A model generated the notes under the pieces. It made no database searches. It saw only the letters and a program-made list of their open reading frames with translations, and was not told the origin of the DNA. The position numbers were made by a program, and so were the translations under genes. Below, piece after piece: positions 8,885 to 18,114 of a DNA stretch of 64,000 bases; position 1 is the stretch's first letter, and each line of letters starts with the position of its first letter. The stretch is from positions 3,968,001 to 4,032,000 of the forward strand of contig NZ_OZ245846.1 in assembly GCF_965228935.1 (NCBI RefSeq), written 5' to 3'. The stretch comes from Ulvibacterium sp965228935. Its GTDB lineage: Bacteria > Bacteroidota > Bacteroidia > Flavobacteriales > Flavobacteriaceae.

Positions 8885-9763
8885 TTACCGGCTTTCCTTT
8901 TTATGCTTTTTGTCCGCTTGCACCAATTCATCTTCCTGCCATACCCCATTGGCTATGATCTTGCCATCTTTTCCATAGAAAATGCCTTCACCGCTACGCC
9001 GGTCATCTTTCCAGGCCCCCGTATACTTTTCTCCGTTGGGCCAGTAATAGGTGCCCTGTCCATGACGCTTGTCGTTCACATAATTTCCGACATAGTGTTG
9101 CCCGTCCGGCCAATAAAAGGTACCCTTGCCGTGGCGTTGGTTGTCCTTCCATTCCCCCTCGTAACGGCTACCTGTATCCAAAAGTGCCAATCCGTGACCG
9201 TTGGCTTTCTTGTTCTTAACCTCCCCAACATAATGCATTAGACTCCCTTTGCTACTTGTAAAGGTCAAATATTCACCAAAGGATTTCTTTTGCAATTGAC
9301 GCTCCATGCGTGCCAAACGTACTTTGGTCTTCTCAAGTACAAAACTTAACGAATCGAATTGCCGAATTTCTCTTGGGGAGGCCAAATGCTCTATTTTACT
9401 GGAGTCAAGAGCCTGTAGTTGCGCAATTAAGGAGGCATCCGAGTGAATTGCGTGTTGCATTTTCATGAATCTCTTTGCGAGTGCGATACGGAGTTGAATC
9501 CCAGCGCTATCATTTTTCCCGTCGGCGTCCAATTGCTCTTGATAAGCACCGAGAGCTGCTTTGAAATTACCTTTTACCAGGGTAGAATCTATTGGCAAAA
9601 GGCTATTGTAAACGGCCATCCGTATATCCATTTGCTCCTGGAGAGCCCTGTTGGCCTGAAGTTCGTTTTGGAGCTTGTTGGTCTTCAACTGATAGAATAC
9701 CAGGATACCAGCCGCAATTGTCAATAAAATATAGGAAATGATGCTGCGATTTTTCTTTTTCAT
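8885..9763 (-). CDS. MORN-repeat protein with N-terminal membrane anchor
   Basis: A 292-residue protein. One transmembrane segment (residues about 7-24) is followed by a long, mostly helical, coiled-coil-prone stretch (25-175) and then at least three MORN repeats of 23 residues (about 190-275), each with the pattern Y-x-G-x-W/Y-x-(D/N)-x-x-x-x-G-x-G-x-(F/Y)-Y-W-P-(D/N)-G. MORN repeats form flat beta hairpin ribbons used in membrane or protein contacts. It is the last gene of a close three-gene set with the DUF2490 and MORN-like genes (gaps 37 and 3 bases), so the three probably work together at the envelope. The precise function is unknown. Confidence 0.88.
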   Translation of the reverse strand: MKKKNRSIISYILLTIAAGILVFYQLKTNKLQNELQANRALQEQMDIRMAVYNSLLPIDSTLVKGNFKAALGAYQEQLDADGKNDSAGIQLRIALAKRFMKMQHAIHSDASLIAQLQALDSSKIEHLASPREIRQFDSLSFVLEKTKVRLARMERQLQKKSFGEYLTFTSSKGSLMHYVGEVKNKKANGHGLALLDTGSRYEGEWKDNQRHGKGTFYWPDGQHYVGNYVNDKRHGQGTYYWPNGEKYTGAWKDDRRSGEGIFYGKDGKIIANGVWQEDELVQADKKHKKESR

Positions 9764-9800
9764 GCTATTGATAGTTCGGTCAACGCATTGATATACGTAT

Positions 9801-10634
9801 TTAATCGGTAAAGTGGATTTCGGGCAGCTTATTTTTTACTTTTCTGAAGTCCGGAGCAAAATACATATGAAAACGCAGGGTCCAATTTTGTTTGTAAATA
9901 CCTCCGTTGCTCAACTCTTGTCCATGGGAATACATCAATCCTGCAGCGAAGGTAAGCCGTGGGGTCACAATATACCCAAGCGTGGTGGTCAAGCGCAGGT
10001 CTTCCATTGGGCTGGCAACTACTTCCTTTCCACTCTGCATGATCAATTCCGCCTCCGGGGAAACATAAAATGTCTTAGGCTCTAGTTTTTGGCTGTTTAG
10101 CGGAACTTTTAACCGAAACATATACCGCCATCGATTCCTAAAAATGTATTCGCTGTTTTCCTCAAACCCCTGGCTCCAACGGTGTTCGATACGAAAACGG
10201 TGATAGGTCATTATGTTGGACAGCGGCATGGCGAATAGATACTGATGCCAAATGCGCCATTCAGGTACCAGATTACGATCTGTGGAAGCCTCATCCGTAT
10301 TGAAATTGAGACGAAGTACTCCTCCCAAACTAACATTGAACTTCTTGGAATAAATATAACCTATGGCATGCCGGTTATAAATCTGGGCCATTTGTCCGAC
10401 AAATGGGGTGTTTTGCGTTTCCTGGAGCCTAAAATGGGTTTGAGCCACCCAAAACAATCGCTTTGAAATACGGATGTTGCCATAGGTATTGAACCATACC
10501 CTGGTCAGCGGTTCCTTGAATTTGGATTCCAAAGGAAGTACCTCTTGTTCCTCTTCCTGCGCTAACAGGGGAAATGAACTACAGATCAAAAACAAGATCA
10601 ATACCCATACGGGATTTTTGCAAAGGTGCCTCAT
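9801..10634 (-). CDS. DUF2490 outer-membrane beta-barrel protein
   Basis: A 277-residue protein with a signal peptide (cut near LLA-QEE, residue 25) and then a chain of amphipathic beta strands rich in aromatic residues. Examples are TRVWFNTYGNIRISKRLFW, MTYHRFRIEHRW and YKQNWTLRFHMYFAPDF. This is the pattern of DUF2490, a Bacteroidota outer-membrane barrel family of unknown function. It lies between two MORN-type genes and starts 3 bases after the upstream gene ends, so it belongs to that operon. Confidence 0.82.
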   Translation of the reverse strand: MRHLCKNPVWVLILFLICSSFPLLAQEEEQEVLPLESKFKEPLTRVWFNTYGNIRISKRLFWVAQTHFRLQETQNTPFVGQMAQIYNRHAIGYIYSKKFNVSLGGVLRLNFNTDEASTDRNLVPEWRIWHQYLFAMPLSNIMTYHRFRIEHRWSQGFEENSEYIFRNRWRYMFRLKVPLNSQKLEPKTFYVSPEAELIMQSGKEVVASPMEDLRLTTTLGYIVTPRLTFAAGLMYSHGQELSNGGIYKQNWTLRFHMYFAPDFRKVKNKLPEIHFTD

Positions 10635-10637
10635 CCG

Positions 10638-12590
10638 TTAATTTTCTTTGACCTGATATTGGATGTTGAACAATTGCATGACCATTTTTGGGTCTTGCTC
10701 TTTCCGTAGCTTTCGTTCCAATTTTGAGGTTTCCTCATTTCTAAGTTCGGTCATTCGCCGGTAGGTGTTTTGCATAAGAACTACCAATTCATCAACATTA
10801 TCACAACTAAGATCGGACTGTACCCACTCCAGGAAATATGGGACAAGCACTTTGCTATAGACGGCCGTAATACGTCTTTTTACCTCTTCATTCATAACTG
10901 TGGACGTAAAGGGATTCCAGACACCATCCTGGTAGCTCTGTTGTAGCTCTTCCCATTGGGTTGGCAAAGCTGCAACCGCATCGGTCAATGCCTTCAATTG
11001 GGGATAGCAATTCACTAGTTCCCTGGCATAATCGAACTTGGTTGATACTTCCTCCATTGTAGAATACTCACTTAAGCTCCTATCGGCCAGGGCCCTGATT
11101 TGCAATAACGCATCTGTATTTATACCTGTTACATTGTTGCTGACGGAATCTATCAAATGATTCAATCCCTTGCTTTGGACAATTAATTCTTCCTCCAAGG
11201 CAATGAGTTCTTGCTGCCTTTGCTCCTTGGTCAATTTGTCTTCCAATGATTGTTGAACTGAATCAAGGCTAAAAGCTGCATATTTTGCAAGTTGTTCGAT
11301 GGACGATAACGTATTTCCATCAAATTCAAATCGTTCTGCATTCGGCAATACAAATGTTTTGCCCGAATCGATGCCAGTAGCCTCAATTCTTGTGGAGGGT
11401 TTCCCAAAGGGCCATAGTTTGCGTATCAGTTGCTCTCGTGTAACAAATTCAAGGATTCCCTGTTTATGGCAATCGACCACTTTTTCAACGGGATTCAGGA
11501 AGTTTTCCGAAATGGAACTTACAACGGAATATTGAAAAAGGGCTTCTTCGTCCGATAATTTTAAAATGTTCAACTGTGTACTGTTCAGCAAGGATTCGCT
11601 GATTATTTTTGATTTTTCAAAATGGGATTTGATGGAATCCAATTGTGCGGTCTCTGAGGAATCCAGAGGAAAATGGGCTACTTCCACTTTAAATTCCGGC
11701 AAAAAGGCGGATTCTCCCAACTCGGACAAAATATCATCTATCTTCTGATAATATTGGGCATTTTCGGTCAGCAGTTTGGGCATCCCGCTTTCAAGGACAT
11801 TTGGGGTGTCATTTGTAGGAAGTAGCAATTGCAATACCTTCAGGAAACGGGCATCCAAATTGATGGTTTTCCTCTGTGCCGTCGTATCAAGGGGCAGTTG
11901 AACTACGCTGACTTCATCATTTTCCCGACTCTGGATTTTCTCCAGCAAACCGTCATTAAAAAACCAACTCTCAGCGGTCTCCACTTCATCGGTCGCATAT
12001 AGGGACCATTCATCGTGGGCCAATCCATTTCGAAGAAACCTGCCCACAAGGGTGCTGTTTTCGTTTTCAACACGAAAACTACGCTGGGGGACTCCATCTT
12101 CAAATACGATGCTACTCTTGAAAAGAATTTTTTCCACCTCCGAATCCTTGATTCGATTTACCGTATAAGTCCATGGACCGTCCGGCTTCCCACTTTTTAG
12201 GGTGCCGCTAGCTTCCTCCTGGGTTCCGCTGACCAGTACCCTATATTGATAATCTATGACCTGGGTCTGGCTATTGGACTGAAACTCCCCGAACTGGAAC
12301 CGCCAAAACCCATCGGCGAAATGATCTTTAAAAGTGCCGGAAAACAAAAAGGAAGAGTCCTCGTTTTCCAAAAGTGCCTCTAGATTGGATCGTTCCATTA
12401 TAAAGGGACCATCGAGCAAAGTGTCCTTCCCTACAATTTTGTAATCATATCCTGCCTCTCCTTTGTACTTGCCTACTTGCAAGGGACCGGCATAATGTAG
12501 CGTCTCCTGTCCTTGCAATGCCAAAGGAAAGCATACGAATAGTGCAAAGCGCACTGAAATAAAAAGATATTTCGTTTTGAATCCGATCAT
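10638..12590 (-). CDS. Exported protein with N-terminal MORN-like repeats
   Basis: A 650-residue protein with a signal peptide (residues 1-28, ending ALQG-QET). Residues about 30-215 hold four spaced MORN/YwqK-like units: GKYKGEAGYDYKI, FADGFWRFQFGEFQ, GTLKSGKPDGPWTY and FLRNGLAHDEWSLY. The rest is acidic and mainly helical, with coiled-coil segments near 470-520 and 620-650. I know no family for the C-terminal two thirds. It is the first gene of the cassette that ends with another MORN protein, so two MORN-type proteins and one barrel may build one envelope complex; that is inference. Confidence 0.75.
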   Translation of the reverse strand: MIGFKTKYLFISVRFALFVCFPLALQGQETLHYAGPLQVGKYKGEAGYDYKIVGKDTLLDGPFIMERSNLEALLENEDSSFLFSGTFKDHFADGFWRFQFGEFQSNSQTQVIDYQYRVLVSGTQEEASGTLKSGKPDGPWTYTVNRIKDSEVEKILFKSSIVFEDGVPQRSFRVENENSTLVGRFLRNGLAHDEWSLYATDEVETAESWFFNDGLLEKIQSRENDEVSVVQLPLDTTAQRKTINLDARFLKVLQLLLPTNDTPNVLESGMPKLLTENAQYYQKIDDILSELGESAFLPEFKVEVAHFPLDSSETAQLDSIKSHFEKSKIISESLLNSTQLNILKLSDEEALFQYSVVSSISENFLNPVEKVVDCHKQGILEFVTREQLIRKLWPFGKPSTRIEATGIDSGKTFVLPNAERFEFDGNTLSSIEQLAKYAAFSLDSVQQSLEDKLTKEQRQQELIALEEELIVQSKGLNHLIDSVSNNVTGINTDALLQIRALADRSLSEYSTMEEVSTKFDYARELVNCYPQLKALTDAVAALPTQWEELQQSYQDGVWNPFTSTVMNEEVKRRITAVYSKVLVPYFLEWVQSDLSCDNVDELVVLMQNTYRRMTELRNEETSKLERKLRKEQDPKMVMQLFNIQYQVKEN

Positions 12591-12861
12591 CCGGCAAAAA
12601 AACTAAAATTAATTTACAAGTAATACGGATAGTACGAAAAAATGAAGTTTTTGGATTTTATGCTTGGTACAATTGTAAAATTTGCATAAAAGTGGTGCTA
12701 AAAATGACGTTTACCAAAACGAAATCCAAATAACTATTCGGTATTCCACAAAGGGGTACCTATTTGAAGACAGATAGAACCGGAAAATGGTCAAATCAAA
12801 ATTCCGATTCTTCCATAATTGTGAAGTTTTCCGATTACGTATTTCCGGATTAGTTTGCTAT

Positions 12862-15048
12862 CTAACCTGATAGTATGGGCAATTTTCGTATCCGCTTGCC
12901 ACTTGCCGCAAATATGGCATTGGCAAGGGCCGGTGCTGCCGGCGGCAGCGGGGGCTCGCCAAGACCTGTTGGGGGTAAGTTGTTTGCAATGAATTCTATA
13001 TGTATCTCCGGAGCCTCGTCCATCCGTATCCATTTGTAGTCATGAAAATTGGATTGTTCCGCCGCACCATTTTTAACGGTTATTTCACCGTAAAGTGCCG
13101 CACTTAACCCTTCAAGGATACCTCCTTCCACCTGCGCCTTCGCACCGGAGGGATTGATTACTATGCCACAGTCCACGACGGCATCTACCTTTAGAACGGT
13201 AACTTTTTCATTGGCATCTACGGATACGGTCACTACCTCGGCAACAAAAGATCCTGAGTGTTTGCAAGCTGCAAAACCCCTGCCCTGTCCCTTTGGCAAA
13301 GGAATGTCCCAGTTACTGTTTCGTCTTACTCGCTCCACTACTGAAATCAGGCGCTTTACGTCAAATGCATAATCGTCTACCACTGGGACCATTCTTGCCG
13401 GACCCAGGAATTTTAGAAAGTAGTCTATCGAATCCATCGTATTCAAAATGGCCAGTTCATCCAAAAAGCTATGTACGGCAAAGGCAACCGCAGAATGCCC
13501 TACCGAGCGCCATTGTCCCAAAGGAACATCACTCAAGACATGCCCATATTCAAATTGCAAATCAGGGATGAACCCTGCCGGGAACTCGTATTCATCCAAT
13601 TCCGTTCCTGCTGGCCTCCCCTCCCGCCCCAAACAGGTCTTACGGGATGCATTGGCCAAAATATGTTGCCAACCGGTTACCAGACCTTCTTCATCTAAGG
13701 CGGCCATCATTTTCTGAACACTTGCAGGTCTGTACCAATCATGTTGTATATCTGCTTCCCTGGTCCAGGTCAACTTCACGGGCTTACCCGTTTTCTTTGA
13801 TAAAATAGCGGCATCCATCGCATAATCCACATAATATCGTCTTCCAAATGCACCACCTATTCGGGGAAGATGAATTTTTATTTGCTCCGGTTGTAATCCG
13901 AACAGTTTGATCAATCCCTCTTCAAGCGCCCTAGGATTTTGTGTAGGTGCCCAAACTTCACAAAGATCATCCCTAAAATCCACAGTGCAGTTCATGGGCT
14001 CCATGGGAATATGGGCCAGAAATGGAACCTGATAGGTCGCTTCAAAACTTAGGGCTGCGTTTCTTTTTGCCCGATGTATGTCGCCATCCTTTCTTTCTAT
14101 GGTGGTATTGGTCAATTGCGATTGGAAATGTTTGAATATTCCATCCGTATTTTCCTTTCGTGTACCGGAAGTATCCCAAGTCACATCCAGTTTGCCGGCA
14201 CCCTTGAATGCTGCCCAAGTGGAGTTGGCCAATACTGCAATACCGTTCACAAAATTGGGACTGTTCGGCGCCAGAAGTCTTTCGCCATAGGCCGAATTAT
14301 TCAGTTCCATAACATCAATGACACCATTGACCGATCTTGCCCGGGTATCATCATAGTCACCTACCCCACCTTCGAAAACCGGATTTTTTAGTACGGTGGC
14401 ATAGAGCATTCCCGGCAGCTTTACATCGATGCTGAATTTGGTTTCTCCGTTCACTAGTTGTTCCAAGTCGACTTGGGGCATATTCTTACCTACTATCTCA
14501 AAAGCTTCCTTAGGTTTCAATTCCACCGTTTCCGGTAACGGTAGTTTTGAGGCCTCGAACAGCAGTTTTTCGAAAGGTAAAGCCTCCCCAGATTTGGAAT
14601 GTACTACTTTGTTCTTGACCGCCGAAAGCTCGCTTATCTTTTTATCCATTTGCTTTGAGGCCGCCTGTATAAGCACATGCCTTACCTTGGCAGCCGCAGT
14701 TCGCATCAAATCCCAGTTTAGGATAATTGCATAGCTACCTCCTGCCCACTGTTCTTCGTAGGCTTTATCAAAATCACCTTGTACCACCTTTACCTTGTCC
14801 CAGTCCGCTCCGAGCTCCTCTGCCAGAATCATGGGCAGCGCAGTTTTGATACCTTGACCTATCTCGGGGTTTTTGGCGATGAGCGTAACCCACCCTTCCG
14901 TATCTATTTTAATCAACGGCGAGAATTCATAAATCGTTTCCGGTACTGTTTCGGATCCACAGGATTGTAGATAAACCCCTGCAACTAGGGCACCACTTGC
15001 AGAGGCAGTCAGTTTCACAAACGTTCTTCTGTCCCATGTTCTTTTCAT
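12862..15048 (-). CDS. Molybdenum hydroxylase large subunit (xanthine dehydrogenase family, IorB-type)
   Basis: A 728-residue molybdopterin-cytosine-dinucleotide-binding subunit that would hydroxylate an aldehyde or N-heterocycle. The N-terminus has a twin-arginine signal (DRRTFVKLTASASGALVAG), so the enzyme is exported folded. Conserved family stretches are NPEIGQGIKTALPMILAEEL, PRIGGAFGRRYYVDYAMDAA, DVPLGQWRSVGHSAVAFAVH and GLGEPPLPPAAPALANAIF; Glu698 in GEPP is the predicted catalytic base. The gene overlaps the CRTAC1 gene by 4 bases, and the 2Fe-2S subunit is encoded one gene further up. The cytochrome c subunit that many such enzymes use is missing from the operon. XdhC and MocA maturation genes lie at 57.0-58.6 kb. 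The substrate is unknown. Confidence 0.93.
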   Translation of the reverse strand: MKRTWDRRTFVKLTASASGALVAGVYLQSCGSETVPETIYEFSPLIKIDTEGWVTLIAKNPEIGQGIKTALPMILAEELGADWDKVKVVQGDFDKAYEEQWAGGSYAIILNWDLMRTAAAKVRHVLIQAASKQMDKKISELSAVKNKVVHSKSGEALPFEKLLFEASKLPLPETVELKPKEAFEIVGKNMPQVDLEQLVNGETKFSIDVKLPGMLYATVLKNPVFEGGVGDYDDTRARSVNGVIDVMELNNSAYGERLLAPNSPNFVNGIAVLANSTWAAFKGAGKLDVTWDTSGTRKENTDGIFKHFQSQLTNTTIERKDGDIHRAKRNAALSFEATYQVPFLAHIPMEPMNCTVDFRDDLCEVWAPTQNPRALEEGLIKLFGLQPEQIKIHLPRIGGAFGRRYYVDYAMDAAILSKKTGKPVKLTWTREADIQHDWYRPASVQKMMAALDEEGLVTGWQHILANASRKTCLGREGRPAGTELDEYEFPAGFIPDLQFEYGHVLSDVPLGQWRSVGHSAVAFAVHSFLDELAILNTMDSIDYFLKFLGPARMVPVVDDYAFDVKRLISVVERVRRNSNWDIPLPKGQGRGFAACKHSGSFVAEVVTVSVDANEKVTVLKVDAVVDCGIVINPSGAKAQVEGGILEGLSAALYGEITVKNGAAEQSNFHDYKWIRMDEAPEIHIEFIANNLPPTGLGEPPLPPAAPALANAIFAASGKRIRKLPILSG

Positions 15049-16541
15049 ATCCCGATTGGTTTAATTTCTTTTCCTTCAATGACCTCGTATACTGTGTTAG
15101 GTTTTAAATCCATTGCGGATTGCCGTATTTCTGACGGCCATTCAATTGTAACGGAATCAATTTTTGTTGAGGAGCCCATTCCAAAATGGATTTCAGTGGA
15201 GTTTTCACTTCCATACCCGGTTTCCCTGCTGACATATCTGGTCTGGACACTGCCATTATTCGGTGTCAGGGTAATCCAACTTCCTATACCGTAGCTGTTG
15301 GATGTGGTTCCCCTTAGTTGAAATTTGACCCAGTTATTAGTTTGGTTTTGGTTGATGTAGCAATCATTGGCTTCGGCTTCCCCTCCCCAATTGCATACAT
15401 AGAGATCCAAAAATCCATCGTTGTTAAAATCCCCGGAAGCCGTACCTGCGGATATATGGCCTTCTATTGCAGGAAGGGTGTTGTATACTCTTTTGAACGA
15501 AAGGTCCGGTGCTCCCAAAAAGAAGAAATTCTGAATTTCGGGATACCCTTCGGTTCCATTGGCAATATAGAGATCTAAATGCCCATCGTTATTGAAGTCA
15601 CCCCAAGTCTGTCCCTTCGAAGGACGACGTACTTCATATGTGGCTTCGCTGTCCTTCAATTTCTTAAAATGCCCCGTTCCCGAGTTTTCGTACAGCGCAT
15701 TTTCATCCGAGATGGATACATTGGTCACATAGATATCCAGATCTTTGTCATGATCATAATCAATAAAGGTTACCCCGTAGGATGCATTTTCTTCATTTAC
15801 CGGAGTACCTGTTTTCTGTTCTTCAAAGGTTCCTCCACCTAAATTTAGATAGAGGTAGTTGCGGTGTTTTGCCTTTACTTGACCTCCCTCCTTTCTTACA
15901 AAATTGGCTACGTATAGATCAGGTCTCCCATCACCGTTAAGATCTCCCCAGGCACAGGATCTGCCATCACCTTGGTTATCGTTCCACGGCCCATTTACGG
16001 ATTTGACAAATACCCCTTTGCCATTGTTTACATAGAGATTATCATCCTCCCCGTCCCGGTTGACCACAAATACATCCAAATCCCCATCCAGATCATAATC
16101 GCACCAACAAGCACCTGGCGAATTGGTTCGATCAGTGGCCAAATCTCCGGCCATACCTAAAGCGAATTTTCCGCTACCATCGTTTAAATACAGCAGATTG
16201 GATGTTCCGAACTGGGTGGTAAAAAAGAGGTCCAAATCATGGTCGTTATCCACATCCACTGCATGAACGGACTCGCTCCAAGCGTTTACATTATTCTTGG
16301 TAATCGCTGACTTTATAAACTTACCTCCCTGATTAAAATAGATGGTATTTCCCAAAAGTCGGACTGAATCCACTTGATTGGCCACTACAATATCGTTCCA
16401 TCCGTTACCGTCCAAATCGGCTATGGCCACACCTCTTGACCCTAGACGACTATCATTCAATTGGGTACGATGAAATAGAAGGTCTTGTCCATGGGATTTC
16501 ATGGAGGTACAAACCAATAAGAAGAATAGCAATCGGTGCAT
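15045..16541 (-). CDS. CRTAC1-type FG-GAP/VCBS repeat protein with ASPIC/UnbV domain
   Basis: A 498-residue exported protein (signal peptide 1-18, cut after SHG). Residues about 35-400 contain seven or so FG-GAP/VCBS repeats, each with a Ca2+-binding D-x-D-x-D-G-x-x-D loop (ADLDGNGWNDIVVAN, CDYDLDGDLDVFVVN, GDLNGDGRPDLYVAN, GDFNNDGFLDLYVCN) that build a beta propeller. Residues about 420-490 form the ASPIC/UnbV domain (YGIGSWITL to VTIEWPS). It is set between the two subunit genes of the molybdenum hydroxylase, with overlaps of 1 and 4 bases, so it is made with the enzyme and could be a scaffold, substrate-binding or assembly partner. That role is inference. Confidence 0.9.
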   Translation of the reverse strand: MHRLLFFLLVCTSMKSHGQDLLFHRTQLNDSRLGSRGVAIADLDGNGWNDIVVANQVDSVRLLGNTIYFNQGGKFIKSAITKNNVNAWSESVHAVDVDNDHDLDLFFTTQFGTSNLLYLNDGSGKFALGMAGDLATDRTNSPGACWCDYDLDGDLDVFVVNRDGEDDNLYVNNGKGVFVKSVNGPWNDNQGDGRSCAWGDLNGDGRPDLYVANFVRKEGGQVKAKHRNYLYLNLGGGTFEEQKTGTPVNEENASYGVTFIDYDHDKDLDIYVTNVSISDENALYENSGTGHFKKLKDSEATYEVRRPSKGQTWGDFNNDGHLDLYIANGTEGYPEIQNFFFLGAPDLSFKRVYNTLPAIEGHISAGTASGDFNNDGFLDLYVCNWGGEAEANDCYINQNQTNNWVKFQLRGTTSNSYGIGSWITLTPNNGSVQTRYVSRETGYGSENSTEIHFGMGSSTKIDSVTIEWPSEIRQSAMDLKPNTVYEVIEGKEIKPIGI

Positions 16542-17005
16542 TATTTGTTCCCTTTGCTCGCCGCCAGGTGAATGGCCTTACGTATTCTGGAATAGGTACC
16601 ACATCTACATAGTATACCTTGCATTGCGGCATTTATATCATTATCAGTAGGATTGCTGGTTTTGGAAAGCAAATCGACGGCGGCCATAATCTGGCCGGAT
16701 TGGCAATACCCACATTGTGGGACATCCAGTTCCATCCAGGCTTGTTGGACGGGGTGATTTCCTTTTTCCGATAGTCCCTCAATGGTAATGATGTCTCCCT
16801 CCAAAACGGAGGTAATCTGCAAACTACAGGATCTCACGGCGTTGCCCTTGTAATGAACCGTACAGGTACCACAAATTCCTTTCCCACATCCATATTTGGT
16901 GCCCGTAAGACCCAAGGTATCCCTAAGAATCCAGAGTAATGGTGTATCGGGATCGGCCGAAACGGTCCTTTTAACGGAATTGATGGTCAAAGTATAGGAG
17001 CGCAT
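16541..17005 (-). CDS. 2Fe-2S subunit of molybdenum hydroxylase (IorA-type)
   Basis: A 154-residue electron-transfer subunit with two [2Fe-2S] clusters. The N-terminal plant-ferredoxin-type cluster is bound by Cys in KYGCGKGICGTCTVHY plus the Cys of RSCSL. The C-terminal helical cluster is bound by CGYCQSGQ and CRCGTY. All eight Cys are present and the length is normal. It has no export signal of its own and would travel with the Tat-signal-bearing large subunit encoded two genes downstream. It is the first gene of the operon, with a putative LytTR operator 126 to 156 bases upstream. Confidence 0.93.
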   Translation of the reverse strand: MRSYTLTINSVKRTVSADPDTPLLWILRDTLGLTGTKYGCGKGICGTCTVHYKGNAVRSCSLQITSVLEGDIITIEGLSEKGNHPVQQAWMELDVPQCGYCQSGQIMAAVDLLSKTSNPTDNDINAAMQGILCRCGTYSRIRKAIHLAASKGNK

Positions 17006-17130
17006 AAACCTGTATTTTAATTGTGAATCTATTGAAATCGACTGATAAAGAAAAGGTCGGCTACTACGTTATAGTACCTAAATCCATGGTTTAAACTTAC
17101 CCAAATGGAGCGATGAAAAATAACCCTTGC

Positions 17131-17161
17131 AGTGAACGGACTAGGTTTTGATAGTGAACGG
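17131..17161. promoter_or_regulatory. Putative LytTR operator (9-bp direct repeat, 22-bp period)
   Basis: AGTGAACGG occurs at 17131-17139 and again at 17153-17161, the same strand, two helical turns apart. Read on the minus strand (CCGTTCACT), each copy with its flanking base fits eight of nine positions of the general LytTR half-site (T/A)(A/C)(C/A)GTTN(A/G)(T/G), and the 13-base spacer is the known one. It lies upstream of the 2Fe-2S subunit gene and right after the stop of a LytTR gene. A TAAGTTTA box on the minus strand (17099-17092) could be the -7 element. Confidence 0.6.
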
Positions 17162-17163
17162 TG

Positions 17164-17919
17164 TCAATACGTCCTATCCTTAAAAAAAAGCGTGATTTCC
17201 TTAACAAAATTTCTACTGACCTTACGTCGTGTTCCGTCCTTCATAACCACTTTGAGGTTTTGGCTATTACCTCTTTCCAACTCGGATACATAGTTCACAT
17301 TGACGATAGTGGATCTATGAATCCTTCTGAACATATCTTGTGGAAGTAGGTTATGAAACGATTTTAAAGGTTTCCGCATTACAAAAACCCCTTCGGTAGT
17401 ACTTAATTTGGTGTAGTAGTTTTCAGCGGCCAACCAGTGGATCTGTGAAGGTTCGCAAAAGTACTTGTTGTTTCCCCTAGTCAGTTCCAATAATAAGGGA
17501 GGCGGTAATTCCTCCCCTTTGCGTGATTTTAGTTTGTCGATGATAAACCAGAGTAGCCCAATATCGATGAGCGTCCAAAAAATAAAGAAATAACGATATA
17601 CCCCAAACCGGGAACCGGGTAACCCGAGATAGGGACTGAAATTTGAGCTGATAAAAAAGAACCATCCATAATGAAGTCCCACCCAAATTATGCATACTCC
17701 TGCTAGTAGTGGAATCCCGAATTTAGTTTTCGAAGTTTTTCCAACAACCTGTTTTATCAGTTTAAAGCCAAAAAACCATGGAATCCAAATCCCAATTTGC
17801 CATAGCAACACATAAAAAAGGGAAACTTGATCTCGAGTACTGTATTCCCTCCAATAAATTAGCAGTCCAAGAACCACTGCGATGGAAATTGTTACTACAA
17901 CAAAATTTTTGGTTTTCAT
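17164..17919 (-). CDS. Membrane-anchored LytTR transcription regulator
   Basis: A 251-residue one-component regulator. Four hydrophobic segments lie at residues about 6-23, 35-55, 68-90 and 105-128. A linker leads to a LytTR DNA-binding domain at about 145-250 (IHWLAAENYYTKLSTTEG, then FRRIHRSTIVNVNYVSELE). There is no receiver domain, so a membrane signal would control DNA binding directly. Its gene ends 158 bases before the molybdenum hydroxylase operon on the same strand, and a LytTR-like direct repeat lies in that gap. It is therefore the prime candidate regulator of that operon. Confidence 0.9.
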   Translation of the reverse strand: MKTKNFVVVTISIAVVLGLLIYWREYSTRDQVSLFYVLLWQIGIWIPWFFGFKLIKQVVGKTSKTKFGIPLLAGVCIIWVGLHYGWFFFISSNFSPYLGLPGSRFGVYRYFFIFWTLIDIGLLWFIIDKLKSRKGEELPPPLLLELTRGNNKYFCEPSQIHWLAAENYYTKLSTTEGVFVMRKPLKSFHNLLPQDMFRRIHRSTIVNVNYVSELERGNSQNLKVVMKDGTRRKVSRNFVKEITLFFKDRTY

Positions 17920-18114
17920 TCTATCTGGGTAATGGAAGGGAATGCCTTGATTTCCTTGTGCTATCCCATAAAGTTAATCAATGTAGCCAATAATCTAAAA
18001 TGGGATTGGGAGTTGGATACAGACCATTTTCGGATTTTTAAACATTTGGTCAAACGGTTCTTTTGAATAAATCCAGACTTTAGACCGATCGTATCTTTGT
18101 GGTTACAAAGGTTA

